23,503 nucleotides of DNA from contig NZ_DASZGI010000004.1 of NCBI RefSeq assembly GCF_035938995.1, positions 1 through 23,503 of the forward strand, in the 5' to 3' direction. Below, piece after piece: positions 1-6,556 of the stretch; position 1 is the first letter of the stretch; each line of letters begins with the position of its first letter. Source of the stretch: DASZGI01 sp035938995. Lineage in GTDB: Bacteria > Actinomycetota > Actinomycetes > Streptomycetales > Catenulisporaceae. The position numbers and the translations under genes are program-made. Under the pieces are notes generated by a model. That model was not told the origin of the DNA, did not search any database, and saw only the letters and a list, made by a program, of their open reading frames with translations.

Positions 1-120
1 GCCGAAGGAATGTCCAAAAAGGACGTCCTACGGTGCCTCAAACGCTTCATCGCCCGCGAGGTCTACAAGCACCTGACCAGCCCGACAACCCAAAACAGAC
101 CGCTCCCACAGGCCGCTTGA
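1..120 (+). CDS. C-terminal tail of probable IS110-family transposase (partial, 5' end outside window)
   Basis: The frame is open from base 1 to a TGA at 118-120 and gives 39 residues. It contains the stretch KKDVLRCLKRFIAREVYKHL, which I recognise as resembling the C-terminal end of actinobacterial IS110-type transposases. The catalytic DEDD and serine domains would lie upstream of the window. The stop is followed at once by a remnant of an unrelated endonuclease gene in another frame, as expected if the end of an insertion sequence lies near 120-136. IS110 elements usually lack clear terminal inverted repeats, and none is visible here. The family call rests only on this short tail and could be another transposase family. 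Confidence 0.55.
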   Translation, partial: AEGMSKKDVLRCLKRFIAREVYKHLTSPTTQNRPLPQAA

Positions 121-136
121 CATCTATAGGAGCTTC

Positions 137-331
137 CTGGACCACACCGTCCCCTACACCCAAGGCGGACCCACCACCCCCGACAACCTGCACCCCCTGA
201 GCCGCCACCACCACCAACTCAAAACCCACACACAATGGACCGCACACCACGACACCGAGGGGCGCCTCACCTGGACCGCACCCACCGGACACACCTACAC
301 CACCACCCCGCACCACACGATGTCCACCTGA
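137..331 (+). pseudogene. 3' remnant of DUF222/HNH endonuclease gene
   Basis: Frame 2 reads LDHTVPYTQGG, then TPDNLHPLSRHHHQLKTH, a WT-rich stretch ending TWTAPTGHTYTTTP, and TGA at 329-331. This is the characteristic HNH module at the C-terminus of actinobacterial DUF222/HNH proteins (metal-binding DH, then DNL, then RHHH). Normal members are roughly 400-500 residues, and only about 64 remain. No start codon or DUF222 domain precedes the fragment. Instead the frame runs back into the end of the transposase gene. The simplest reading is that an insertion sequence replaced or interrupted the 5' part. DUF222 genes occur in many copies in some actinobacteria and are often broken. Bases 332-473 hold nothing else I can recognise. 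Confidence 0.85.
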
Positions 332-473
332 CACGGACAACTCAGGAAACTGATAGCGCAGACACGCAGGCCGCTCAACGCCACCAACTCCCACGCGCAC
401 GCAACGAGAAGGGCCTGCGGTGGGCAGGACACACCTGAGCCGACCTCGCCCTGCCGCATAACAACACATGAGC

Positions 474-495
474 CGGTGGACCAATCCGGCCACCG
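474..495 (-). terminator. Small hairpin downstream of the cyclase gene
   Basis: CGGTGG at 474-479 pairs with CCACCG at 490-495 around a 10-base loop, just past the cyclase stop codon at 498-500. The stem is only 6 bp and has no T tract, as is common for high-GC terminators. The call is tentative. Confidence 0.3.
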
Positions 496-497
496 CG

Positions 498-1259
498 CTA
501 GCCGGGCAACCGGGCGAAGGCGCGCACGGGGATCGTGCCGAGTCCTTCGATGCGCAGCGGCACCGCGGTGAAGCGGGCACCGGACGGCGGCAGTCGGCCC
601 AGGCCGGTGAGGTGCTCGACGAGGGGGATGCCGGCCGCGAGAATGCGGGTGTGCGCGGGGCGCGCCGTGTCGCCGACGTCGTCGATGTTGACCGCGTCGA
701 TGCCGACCAGCGCCGCCCCGTGCTCGACGAGCCACTGCGCGCCCGCCTCGGTCAGGAAGTGCGCCTCCTCGGCATAGGCGGGAGTGCCGAAGCGGACGTC
801 GTCGCCGGTGTGCAGCAGGACGGCCGCACCCCGCACGTCGTATGCAGCCAGATCGGCCGGCTCGATGCCGCGCGCAGCACCGGCCACGACGCGCACGACG
901 ATCGCGGGCAGGTCCACGGTGGCCGTCAAGGGGATCGTGCTGAGGTCACCGCCGTCGGCGAACCGGTGGTAGGGCGCGTCCATGTAGGTGCCCGTGTTGC
1001 CGATCAGGCTGATCCGCCCGATCTCGAATTCGGTGCCGGGGGCGTAGTGCTCGCGGGATGCCTCGCGGGTCAGGTGGGCTTCGATGGTCGGCCCCGGCAG
1101 CCCGGGATATGTGACCATCCCGGCCCGGATCACGTGACTGAGCTCGACCAGCCGGCCGGGCACGGCGGAGTCGGGGTTCGTGAGGCCGGCGTTCACGGGG
1201 TCAGGGCTCACAGAGTCCGAGTTCACAGGGCCCGAGTTCACAGCACCGAGGCGAGCCAT
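498..1259 (-). CDS. Cyclase-family (kynurenine formamidase-like) metal-dependent hydrolase
   Basis: The 253-residue product belongs to the cyclase family (PF04199), metal-dependent amide or ester hydrolases that include bacterial kynurenine formamidase. The core begins at RLVELSHVI (about residue 36). The signature NTGTYMDAPYHRF lies at about 88-100. It corresponds to the family motif HxGTHxDxPxH but has N and Y at the first two His positions, as in a known subgroup. The first 35 residues are a low-complexity run of pentapeptide repeats (VNSGP, VNSDS, VSPDP, VNAGL) with no counterpart in the family core. Two starts are possible: ATG at 1259, or a GTG at 1241 forming a GTGA overlap with the stop of the upstream regulator gene. 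Either way the gene is translationally linked to that regulator. The substrate is unknown. Confidence 0.85.
   Translation of the reverse strand: MARLGAVNSGPVNSDSVSPDPVNAGLTNPDSAVPGRLVELSHVIRAGMVTYPGLPGPTIEAHLTREASREHYAPGTEFEIGRISLIGNTGTYMDAPYHRFADGGDLSTIPLTATVDLPAIVVRVVAGAARGIEPADLAAYDVRGAAVLLHTGDDVRFGTPAYAEEAHFLTEAGAQWLVEHGAALVGIDAVNIDDVGDTARPAHTRILAAGIPLVEHLTGLGRLPPSGARFTAVPLRIEGLGTIPVRAFARLPG
1167..1241 (-). repeat. 15-base tandem repeat, about five decaying copies, inside the cyclase N-terminus
   Basis: Read on the minus strand, units begin GTGAACTCGGGCCCT, GTGAACTCGGACTCT, GTGAGCCCTGACCCC, GTGAACGCCGGCCTC and ACGAACCCCGACTCC. Each is 15 bases, so reading frame is kept. The first four begin GTGA, and the first GTGA contains the TGA stop of the upstream GntR gene. 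Confidence 0.85.
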
Positions 1260-1948
1260 TGCTCGACGCTGGCGATGTGCACCGTGGCCCAGGAGCGCGC
1301 CGCCTCGGGGTCGCGGGCGGCCAGCGCGTCGAGGATGGCCCGGTGCTCGGCCAGGGTGCGGGCCGCGGCGCCCTCCTGGGTCAGGCCGCGCCACACCCGG
1401 GCCCGCGCGGTCGGCGCGGAGAGGGTCTCCAGCAGCGAGCAGAGCACCGAGTTGCCGGACGCGGCCGAGATGCGCCGGTGGAACTCCAGGTCGTTGGCCA
1501 CCAGCTTGTCGATGTCCGGGTTCTCGCCGAGCCCGTCCATCAGGTCGCGCAGGCTGCCCACTTCCTCGAGGCTGATCCGAGTCGACGCCATGGCCACCGC
1601 CGCCGGCTCCAGGATCCGGCGCACTGCGAGGAACTCCAGCACCGTGTTGTCCTGGTGGAAGTCGACGATGAAGCTGAGCGCCTCGAGCAGCAGCGGCGGC
1701 TCCAGGCTGGTGACGTAGGTCCCGTCGCCCTGCCGCACGTCGAGGATGTTGATCAGCGACAGCGCCTTGACCGCCTCGCGCAGCGAGTTGCGCGAAAGCC
1801 CCAGGTCGGAGGCCAGGTCCGCCTCCTTGGGCAGCCGATCACCGGGGCGCAGCGCCCCGGTCACGATCATGCCCTTGATCTTCTCGATCGCCTCGTCGGT
1901 GACCGCCACTGCGCCGCTCCCGCCGTCCACCCGGCCCGAACCAATCAT
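1238..1948 (-). CDS. GntR-family transcriptional regulator, FCD (FadR) subfamily
   Basis: The 236-residue protein has an N-terminal winged helix-turn-helix (about residues 16-80). It shows the typical GALRPGDRLPKEADLASDLG and LSRNSLREAVKAL followed by the wing VRQGDGTYV. The all-helical FCD ligand domain spans about 85-225. Likely metal-binding residues are visible in NDLEFHRRI, in AEHRAIL and in VHIASVEQWL. Such proteins usually repress neighbouring catabolic genes until an organic acid binds. The start ATG at 1948 is preceded by GGAGAGG. The stop overlaps the 5' end of the cyclase gene by 22 bases if that gene starts at 1259, so the two are probably co-transcribed and the regulator may control its own operon. 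The ligand is unknown. Confidence 0.92.
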   Translation of the reverse strand: MIGSGRVDGGSGAVAVTDEAIEKIKGMIVTGALRPGDRLPKEADLASDLGLSRNSLREAVKALSLINILDVRQGDGTYVTSLEPPLLLEALSFIVDFHQDNTVLEFLAVRRILEPAAVAMASTRISLEEVGSLRDLMDGLGENPDIDKLVANDLEFHRRISAASGNSVLCSLLETLSAPTARARVWRGLTQEGAAARTLAEHRAILDALAARDPEAARSWATVHIASVEQWLASVL

Positions 1949-1973
1949 CGGACCTCTCCGTCACTCCAGTATG

Positions 1974-1997
1974 GGGGATGCGCGGCTCGCGCACCCC
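1974..1997 (-). terminator. Strong hairpin after the VOC gene
   Basis: GGGG, one bulged A, then TGCGCG (1979-1984) pairs with CGCGCA and CCCC (1988-1997) around a 3-base loop. It lies 25 bases past the VOC stop and upstream of the GntR start. It probably ends VOC transcription and separates it from the GntR-cyclase pair. Confidence 0.55.
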
Positions 1998-2022
1998 GCG
2001 GATCGGGACGCCGGGTGACTTC

Positions 2023-2418
2023 CTAGCTCTGCTCGGGGCTCAGGCACAGGCAGAACGGATGGCCGACCGGGTCCAGCATGACCCTCCACCGGTCGGGCCG
2101 GGGCTGGTGCGCCGCCGTCGTCGCGCCCAGGACGAGCGCGGCCGCCTCCGCCGTGTCGAGGTCGTCGTCGGTGTAGAAGTCCAGGTGGAACTGCTGCGGC
2201 ACGTCCTGCCCCGGCCAGGTGGGGGCGGTGTAGCCGTCGACCCGCTGGAAGCTGATGTCCGGATGCGTGTTGTCGCCGCGGGCCGGGCCGATCGCGACGA
2301 CCTCGTCGTCGTTCTCGTAGGTCACCGCCCATCCGGTCAGCGCCTGGTAGAACGCGGCCAGCTTGCGCGGTTCGGGGCAGTCGACGACGGCGGCGATGAG
2401 CTGGCTGACGACCGGCAT
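2023..2418 (-). CDS. VOC-family (glyoxalase/bleomycin-resistance fold) protein
   Basis: The 131-residue protein shows the paired beta-alpha-beta-beta-beta modules of vicinal oxygen chelate proteins. The first module runs from QLIAAVVDCPEPRKLAAFYQ to about residue 60. The second begins near FHLDFYTDDDLDTAEAAA and ends with the hallmark DPVGHPFCLCLSPEQ. The PxGHPFCL ending is typical of small actinobacterial glyoxalase-like proteins of unassigned substrate. The start at 2418 is supported by CCAGGAG seven or so bases upstream. A longer frame upstream lacks homology-like sequence and a ribosome binding site. The gene follows the phosphatase gene by 133 bases on the same strand. Metal dependence and substrate cannot be read from the sequence. 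Confidence 0.88.
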   Translation of the reverse strand: MPVVSQLIAAVVDCPEPRKLAAFYQALTGWAVTYENDDEVVAIGPARGDNTHPDISFQRVDGYTAPTWPGQDVPQQFHLDFYTDDDLDTAEAAALVLGATTAAHQPRPDRWRVMLDPVGHPFCLCLSPEQS

Positions 2419-2551
2419 TTCAGGCTCCTGGGAGGCGTGGGCCCCATCGGTGGGCCCTGATCCGTCCTGTCGGCACCGACTGTAGTGCGCCGGGCGGAAG
2501 CGGGCGGCCGATCCGGGGCAATCCGACCTCGAAGAACAGATCAAGTGCAGC

Positions 2552-3262
2552 TTAAAGCCCGCATCGAGCACCCAGCTCCACAAGCTCCTCGCGGAGCCGG
2601 GCGATTTCGTCCTCTGCCATGCCGTGCGCGGCGAGGTAGCCGGGCGCGTCGCCGTGCTGTGCGCGGACGCTGGCGAGCGCGCCGGAGATCAGCGCCGGAT
2701 CGACGTATCTGCCGGTGAGGTACGCGCCGTCCGGGGCGCGGTCGGCGTCGGCGCCGGGGACGGGCTCCGTGAGGCCGAGGCCGTCGTTGCTGAGCACGTA
2801 GTCCGCGACGATCGCCTCGTCCGGGACGCCGGCGGCGGCCAGGGCCAGCGCGACGGCGAACCCGGTGCGGTCCTTGCCGACCGCGCAGTGCACCAGGACC
2901 GGGTCGGGCAGGGCGCGGGCGACCGCGCGCACCGCGGCGGTGAACCCCGCGCCGCAGCGTTCGGCCATGTGCGCGTAGAGGCCCGCCTGGTCGGGCGGAA
3001 CGGGCCGGTCGCCGAGCACGGCGACGTTGACCCGGACGATCGCGGGGTCGTCGAGTTGGTATGGCCACTCCGCCGATTCGGCCTCGTCGCGCAGGTCCAC
3101 GACGGTGCGCAGGCCGAGCTGCTGCGCCGCGAGTGCGCCGGACGGGAATTTGGCAGGGCAGGCGGAGCGGTAAAGCGCGCCCCGGCGTATTCGTCCGCCG
3201 CCTGACACGGGTGCGCCGCCGACGTCGCGGAAGTTGAGCAGTCCCGGATACCCCGAAGTCAT
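2552..3262 (-). CDS. Tyrosine-protein phosphatase (Y_phosphatase3 / MptpB-like)
   Basis: The 236-residue protein opens with LLNFRDVGGAPV and GALYRSA, the usual N-terminal hallmarks of bacterial dual-specificity or lipid phosphatases of the PF13350 type. The catalytic loop HCAVGKDRTG (C126, R132) fits the CX5R phosphatase signature with the Lys-Asp form seen in the mycobacterial PtpB group. ADYVLSND follows, as is common in the family. The start ATG at 3262 has GAGGGG upstream. The stop of the upstream unknown membrane-protein gene lies only 19 bases before it, so the two are likely co-transcribed. The protein would be cytoplasmic or secreted without a classical signal peptide. Phosphoprotein and phosphoinositide are both possible substrates. 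A second member of the family is encoded at 12465-13220. Confidence 0.9.
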   Translation of the reverse strand: MTSGYPGLLNFRDVGGAPVSGGGRIRRGALYRSACPAKFPSGALAAQQLGLRTVVDLRDEAESAEWPYQLDDPAIVRVNVAVLGDRPVPPDQAGLYAHMAERCGAGFTAAVRAVARALPDPVLVHCAVGKDRTGFAVALALAAAGVPDEAIVADYVLSNDGLGLTEPVPGADADRAPDGAYLTGRYVDPALISGALASVRAQHGDAPGYLAAHGMAEDEIARLREELVELGARCGL

Positions 3263-3281
3263 CGTGCCCCTCTGATGGCGT

Positions 3282-4619
3282 CTACTGAGCGGGCGTCGCC
3301 TTGCGGCGAATGCGGTAGTGCAGGACGAGGAATGGTAGGCCGAACACCCAGAACGCGTGCTCCGCGCGCAGTTCCCCGTCCCGGGCGTACACGTCCAGCT
3401 GCTCGGCGAACCCGTGCACCGCGGCACTGGTCAGCTCGCGCGACTCAGAGTCGATGTAGGTCAGGTAGTGGCCCGGCTGGTCTAGGTCGCTGCGGCTGGT
3501 GAGCACGAGGCCGCCGTCCGGACGGGCCTTCGGCAGCAGCGTCGCGGTGAAGCTGGCCTGCGGCAGCGGGAAGCCGACGCTGACGTATCCGCGCCCGGCG
3601 TGCCGGTACGTGGTGTAGATGCCGACGTAGATGGGCTCGTCGGTGTCGGCGAAGGAGCGGATCCAGCCGCGCACCGCCACCACGTCGTCGTCCGGGGGCA
3701 CGATCGTGTCGATGCGGCTGTGGATCCCGCGCAGCGCCTCCCGCTGGTTCATCGGCACGCTCGCCTGTCCGAGCGGACGGGCCAGCAGTGAGCGGTACAG
3801 CAGGTAGCCGGGGCGTACCCAGGTGCGCCATTCCGGCACGATGTCGAGGGAGAAGCGGGTGGTGTGCTCGTAGAACTCGCGCACCAGCGGATCGGCCTTG
3901 GCCGGGTCGAAGTCCGGCCCCTCCAGCTCGTCGAGGGACGCGACGATGCCGACGTCCTCGGCGTCCGGGATGTAGAGCCCGCCCAGCACCTTCGCCAGGT
4001 CGCGCACGTACCCGGTGCCGACGTAGCGGGTCCGGGCCTCGAGCGGCACCACGAACGGCAGGTCGCGTGCGGTCACGCGTTCGGCCAAAAGGCTGACCTG
4101 GGGGTCGCGGAACAACATCGCGGAGACGGAGCGGAACGTCACGACGGTCGAGGCGGCGACGATCGCGGGTGTAGCGACACTCGGCCGCAGGGCAAGGCCG
4201 CGTCCGACCGCGGCGCCGAGCACCGGCCCCAGCGCAACCTTCTGCGGGCGCAGGCCGAGCCCTCCGGCGACGGCTCCCGCCACGGTGCCCACCACGACCG
4301 GGCCGGCCTTGGTGGCGCGGCCCGCCGCCCAGCCGACCGGTGCGGCCATCGCGCCGCTGGTCGCCACGCGCGCCCACCACGCCGGGATCTGGCCGGGCCG
4401 CTGCCTGGCCCTGGCCACCGCCTCCATCGCGCCGAGCCCGACGGCCCCGGCCAGCGCGCCCACGGCGGCGGCCCAGCGCCCGCGGTGGCCCGCCAGCGCC
4501 GCGCCGGCCAGCGCGCCGAGCACACCCGCGGTGCCGATCTGCTGTACCCGGGAGGGGCCGGTCGGCCGCCCGGCAGCGTCGGTGCCCGGACGGTCGAAGG
4601 GATACTCGGGTGTGGTCAC
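3282..4619 (-). CDS. Membrane-anchored protein of unknown function
   Basis: About 445 residues, not recognised. Residues from about 25 to 160 are a long Ala/Gly-rich, hydrophobic region with several short stretches that could span or coat the membrane (for example GVLGALAGAALAG and VVVGTVAGAVAGGLGL). From about 170 onward the protein looks globular, with charged and aromatic sequence such as RYVGTGYVRDLAKVLGGLYIP, EFYEHTTRFSLDIVPEWRTW and YVGIYTTYRHAGRGYVSVGF. No catalytic motif is evident. The late segment FWVFGLPFLVLHYRIRRK could be a further membrane or amphipathic helix. GTG at 4619 is preferred because a -10-like TAGCGT lies 7 bases upstream and no Shine-Dalgarno is seen. GTG at 4628 is in frame too. 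The phosphatase gene follows after 19 bases. Confidence 0.75.
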   Translation of the reverse strand: MTTPEYPFDRPGTDAAGRPTGPSRVQQIGTAGVLGALAGAALAGHRGRWAAAVGALAGAVGLGAMEAVARARQRPGQIPAWWARVATSGAMAAPVGWAAGRATKAGPVVVGTVAGAVAGGLGLRPQKVALGPVLGAAVGRGLALRPSVATPAIVAASTVVTFRSVSAMLFRDPQVSLLAERVTARDLPFVVPLEARTRYVGTGYVRDLAKVLGGLYIPDAEDVGIVASLDELEGPDFDPAKADPLVREFYEHTTRFSLDIVPEWRTWVRPGYLLYRSLLARPLGQASVPMNQREALRGIHSRIDTIVPPDDDVVAVRGWIRSFADTDEPIYVGIYTTYRHAGRGYVSVGFPLPQASFTATLLPKARPDGGLVLTSRSDLDQPGHYLTYIDSESRELTSAAVHGFAEQLDVYARDGELRAEHAFWVFGLPFLVLHYRIRRKATPAQ

Positions 4620-4626
4620 GGCGGGC

Positions 4627-4632
4627 ACGCTA
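4627..4632 (-). promoter_or_regulatory. Putative -10 element for a leaderless transcript (unknown membrane protein)
   Basis: On the minus strand TAGCGT (TANNNT) stands 7 bases before GTG 4619, the spacing expected when transcription begins at the start codon. No clear -35 is visible. Confidence 0.35.
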
Positions 4633-4659
4633 CCCGAACCCGCTAAATTGCGCCCCCGC

Positions 4660-4665
4660 TATTCT
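4660..4665 (+). promoter_or_regulatory. Putative -10 element for a leaderless transcript (Nudix gene)
   Basis: TATTCT lies 6 bases before GTG 4672, and no ribosome binding site precedes that codon. The two divergent genes share an intergenic gap of only about 50 bases. Confidence 0.45.
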
Positions 4666-4671
4666 TGGCGC

Positions 4672-5205
4672 GTGATCGAACGCACCTCAAGCCGGGTGGT
4701 CTATCAGAACGCGTGGATGACGGTGCGCGAGGACGCGATCGTGCGTGCCAATGGTTCGCCGGGCATCTACGGAGTGGTGGACAAGCCGGAGTCGGCGTTG
4801 ATCGTGCCGCAGCAGGAGGACGGCTTCTGGCTGGTGCAGCAGTACCGGTACACCGTCGGCGGCCGGTACTGGGAGTTCCCGCAGGGCACGCTGCCCGACC
4901 GCGCGGCCGACGACCCGGAGCGGGTGGCCCGGCACGAGTTGGCGCAGGAGACCGGGCTGCGCGCGCAGGAGGTCACCCGGCTCGGCCGCTTCTTCCACGC
5001 CTACGGGATGTCCAGCCAGCCGTGCACGGTCTTCCTGGCCACAGGCTTGAGCCCTGACCCGGATGCCGCCGAGCCTGACCTGGAGGAGGACGACCTGGTG
5101 GCCAAGTGGTTCCCGCGGGACGAGGTCGAGGCGATGCTGCGCGACGGGAGCATCGCGGATCTGGCCACGATCGCGGCGTACGGCTTGTTGCTGCTGGAGC
5201 GCTGA
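4672..5205 (+). CDS. Nudix hydrolase (ADP-ribose pyrophosphatase-like)
   Basis: The 177-residue protein has the architecture of small Nudix hydrolases that cleave nucleoside diphosphates linked to another moiety. YWEFPQGTLPDRA leads into the Nudix box (about residues 72-96), which ends HELAQETGL. Compared with the consensus REUxEExGU, the Arg is His88 and the first Glu of the EE pair is Gln92. Glu89 and Glu93 remain. The consensus Arg is also often absent in the related EFPQG group, but the Gln is unusual and could weaken metal binding. PxxA-type residues after the box do not fix the substrate. GTG 4672 is chosen because the conserved IERTSSRVVYQNAWMTVRED starts there. It is divergent from the unknown membrane protein and convergent with the acyl-CoA dehydrogenase. 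Confidence 0.88.
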   Translation: MIERTSSRVVYQNAWMTVREDAIVRANGSPGIYGVVDKPESALIVPQQEDGFWLVQQYRYTVGGRYWEFPQGTLPDRAADDPERVARHELAQETGLRAQEVTRLGRFFHAYGMSSQPCTVFLATGLSPDPDAAEPDLEEDDLVAKWFPRDEVEAMLRDGSIADLATIAAYGLLLLER

Positions 5206-5214
5206 GCCCCTAAA

Positions 5215-5244
5215 GCACTCCAGGCCGCGCCCCTGGAGCCGTGC
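5215..5244. terminator. Bidirectional hairpin between convergent Nudix and acyl-CoA dehydrogenase genes
   Basis: GCACTCCAGG (5215-5224) pairs with CCTGGA (5232-5237) and, after a 3-base bulge, GTGC (5241-5244), around a 7-base loop. It lies 10 bases past the Nudix stop and about 54 bases past the convergent gene's stop, so it can serve both. Confidence 0.55.
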
Positions 5245-5297
5245 GCAGCCTCCTGATGCCGGTCCACTCGGCTCGCGGCTTTGGCGGGTCGTGGGCG

Positions 5298-6455
5298 CTA
5301 CAGCCCCAGGCTCTTGGCGATGATCGTGCGCATGATCTCCGAGGTGCCGCCGTACAGGCGGGAGACCCGGACGTCGGTGTACAGGCGGGCGATCGGGTAC
5401 TCGTTGATGTAGCCGTATCCGCCGTGCAGCTGGAGGCACTTGTCGATGATCCGGCTGGCCGCCTCTGTGGTGAACAGCTTGCACGCGGCGGCGTCGGCCG
5501 GGCTGAGCTTGTCCTCGTCGAACAGCTCGATCGCGCGGTCGGTCATCGCCTGCGCGGCCTGGTACTCCGCCTCGCAGTCGGCGAGCACGAACTTGGTGTT
5601 CTGGAACGAGGAGACCGGCTGGCCGAAGGCCTTGCGCTCCTTGACGTAGTCGATCGCGAACCGGATCGCGGCGCCGGCCTGCGCGGTCGAGCCCACCACG
5701 ATCGCCAGCCGCTCCTCCACCAGGTTGTGGGTCAGGTACTTGAAGCCCTGGCCCTCCTCGCCCAGCAGGTCCTCGACCGGCACCTTCACGTCCTGGAACG
5801 CCAGTTCGGCGGTGTCCGAGGTCTTCAGGCCGATCTTGTCCAGCTTCTTGCCGATCGAGTAGCCCGGCGACTTGGTGTCCACGAACAGGATCGACAGACC
5901 CGAACGACGGTTCTCGGGCGAGGGCGGCGCGGTGCGCGCCACCACCAGGACCCGGTCGGCCAGCACGCCGCCGGAGATGAAGGTCTTCGCACCGTTCAGC
6001 ACGTAGTGGGTGCCGTCGGCGGACAGCTTCGCGGTGGTCGCGACACCCGCCAGGTCCGAGCCGGTGCCGGGCTCGGTCATCGCCAGGGCGCCCATCATCT
6101 CGCCGGTGACGAACTTGGGCATCCAGCGCTTCTTCTGCTCCTCGCTGGCGAAGGCGAGCAGGTAGGGGCGCACGAGGTTCTCGTGGATGCCCCAGGCACC
6201 GAAGGACACCCCGGCGCGTGCAATCTCCTCCGAGATGACCGAGGTGAACCTGTAGCTGTGCTCGCCGGCGCCGCCGTACTCCTCGGGGACGTTGATCCCG
6301 AGCACCCCCAGCTCGCCGAGCTTGAGGTAGAAGTCGCGGTCGACGTGTCCCTGCTTCTCCCACTTGTCGTGGACCGGGACGACTTCGGATTCGATGAAGT
6401 CCCGGATCACCGACCGGAACGCCTCGTGGTCCTCGTTGTAGAGGTTGCGGAGCAC
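5298..6455 (-). CDS. Acyl-CoA dehydrogenase (long-chain/LCAD-like)
   Basis: The 385-residue flavoprotein would catalyse alpha,beta-dehydrogenation of an acyl-CoA. The FAD-contact signature AMTEPGTGSD is at about 125-134, the second family signature region near SDTAELAFQDVKVP, and the C-terminal LHGGYGYINEYPIARLYTDVRV is typical. Where medium-chain enzymes have their catalytic Glu (YEGTS) this protein has LYGGTSEIM, with Gly. A Glu in NLVEERLAI (E248) sits where the long-chain and isovaleryl types place the base, so it is probably of that class. GTG 6455 is preferred over upstream codons because AGGAAGG precedes it and the protein then has the usual family length. It is divergent from a TetR gene, with a candidate operator between them. 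Substrate chain length is inferred only. Confidence 0.93.
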   Translation of the reverse strand: MLRNLYNEDHEAFRSVIRDFIESEVVPVHDKWEKQGHVDRDFYLKLGELGVLGINVPEEYGGAGEHSYRFTSVISEEIARAGVSFGAWGIHENLVRPYLLAFASEEQKKRWMPKFVTGEMMGALAMTEPGTGSDLAGVATTAKLSADGTHYVLNGAKTFISGGVLADRVLVVARTAPPSPENRRSGLSILFVDTKSPGYSIGKKLDKIGLKTSDTAELAFQDVKVPVEDLLGEEGQGFKYLTHNLVEERLAIVVGSTAQAGAAIRFAIDYVKERKAFGQPVSSFQNTKFVLADCEAEYQAAQAMTDRAIELFDEDKLSPADAAACKLFTTEAASRIIDKCLQLHGGYGYINEYPIARLYTDVRVSRLYGGTSEIMRTIIAKSLGL

Positions 6456-6494
6456 GGGTACGCCCTTCCTGCGAGACGAGTGAACGAACGTTAA

Positions 6495-6510
6495 GCTACT
6501 CGCGGGTAGC
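6495..6510. promoter_or_regulatory. Candidate TetR operator between divergent genes
   Basis: GCTACTCGCGGGTAGC is a 16-base palindrome with one mismatched pair (14 of 16 positions symmetric). It lies in the 101-base gap between the acyl-CoA dehydrogenase and the TetR regulator. The palindromic core AACGTT (6487-6492) lies just beside it and could be part of a second half-site. Confidence 0.5.
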
Positions 6511-6556
6511 GAGACCTGTCCAGGCCGCTGCGACGAACCCAGCCGAGGAGCCAGCC

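Noticed and set aside
235..438. Small plus-strand frame of 67 codons
   Set aside because: It overlaps the DUF222/HNH remnant in another frame and has His/Thr/Arg-rich sequence explained by that gene's codons.
468..1718. A 416-codon open frame on the plus strand
   Set aside because: Covers the antisense of two well-supported genes (cyclase and GntR regulator), and its composition is typical of a shadow frame.
5241..6494. A 417-codon open frame on the plus strand
   Set aside because: Antisense of the acyl-CoA dehydrogenase gene, with no ribosome binding site and no domain.
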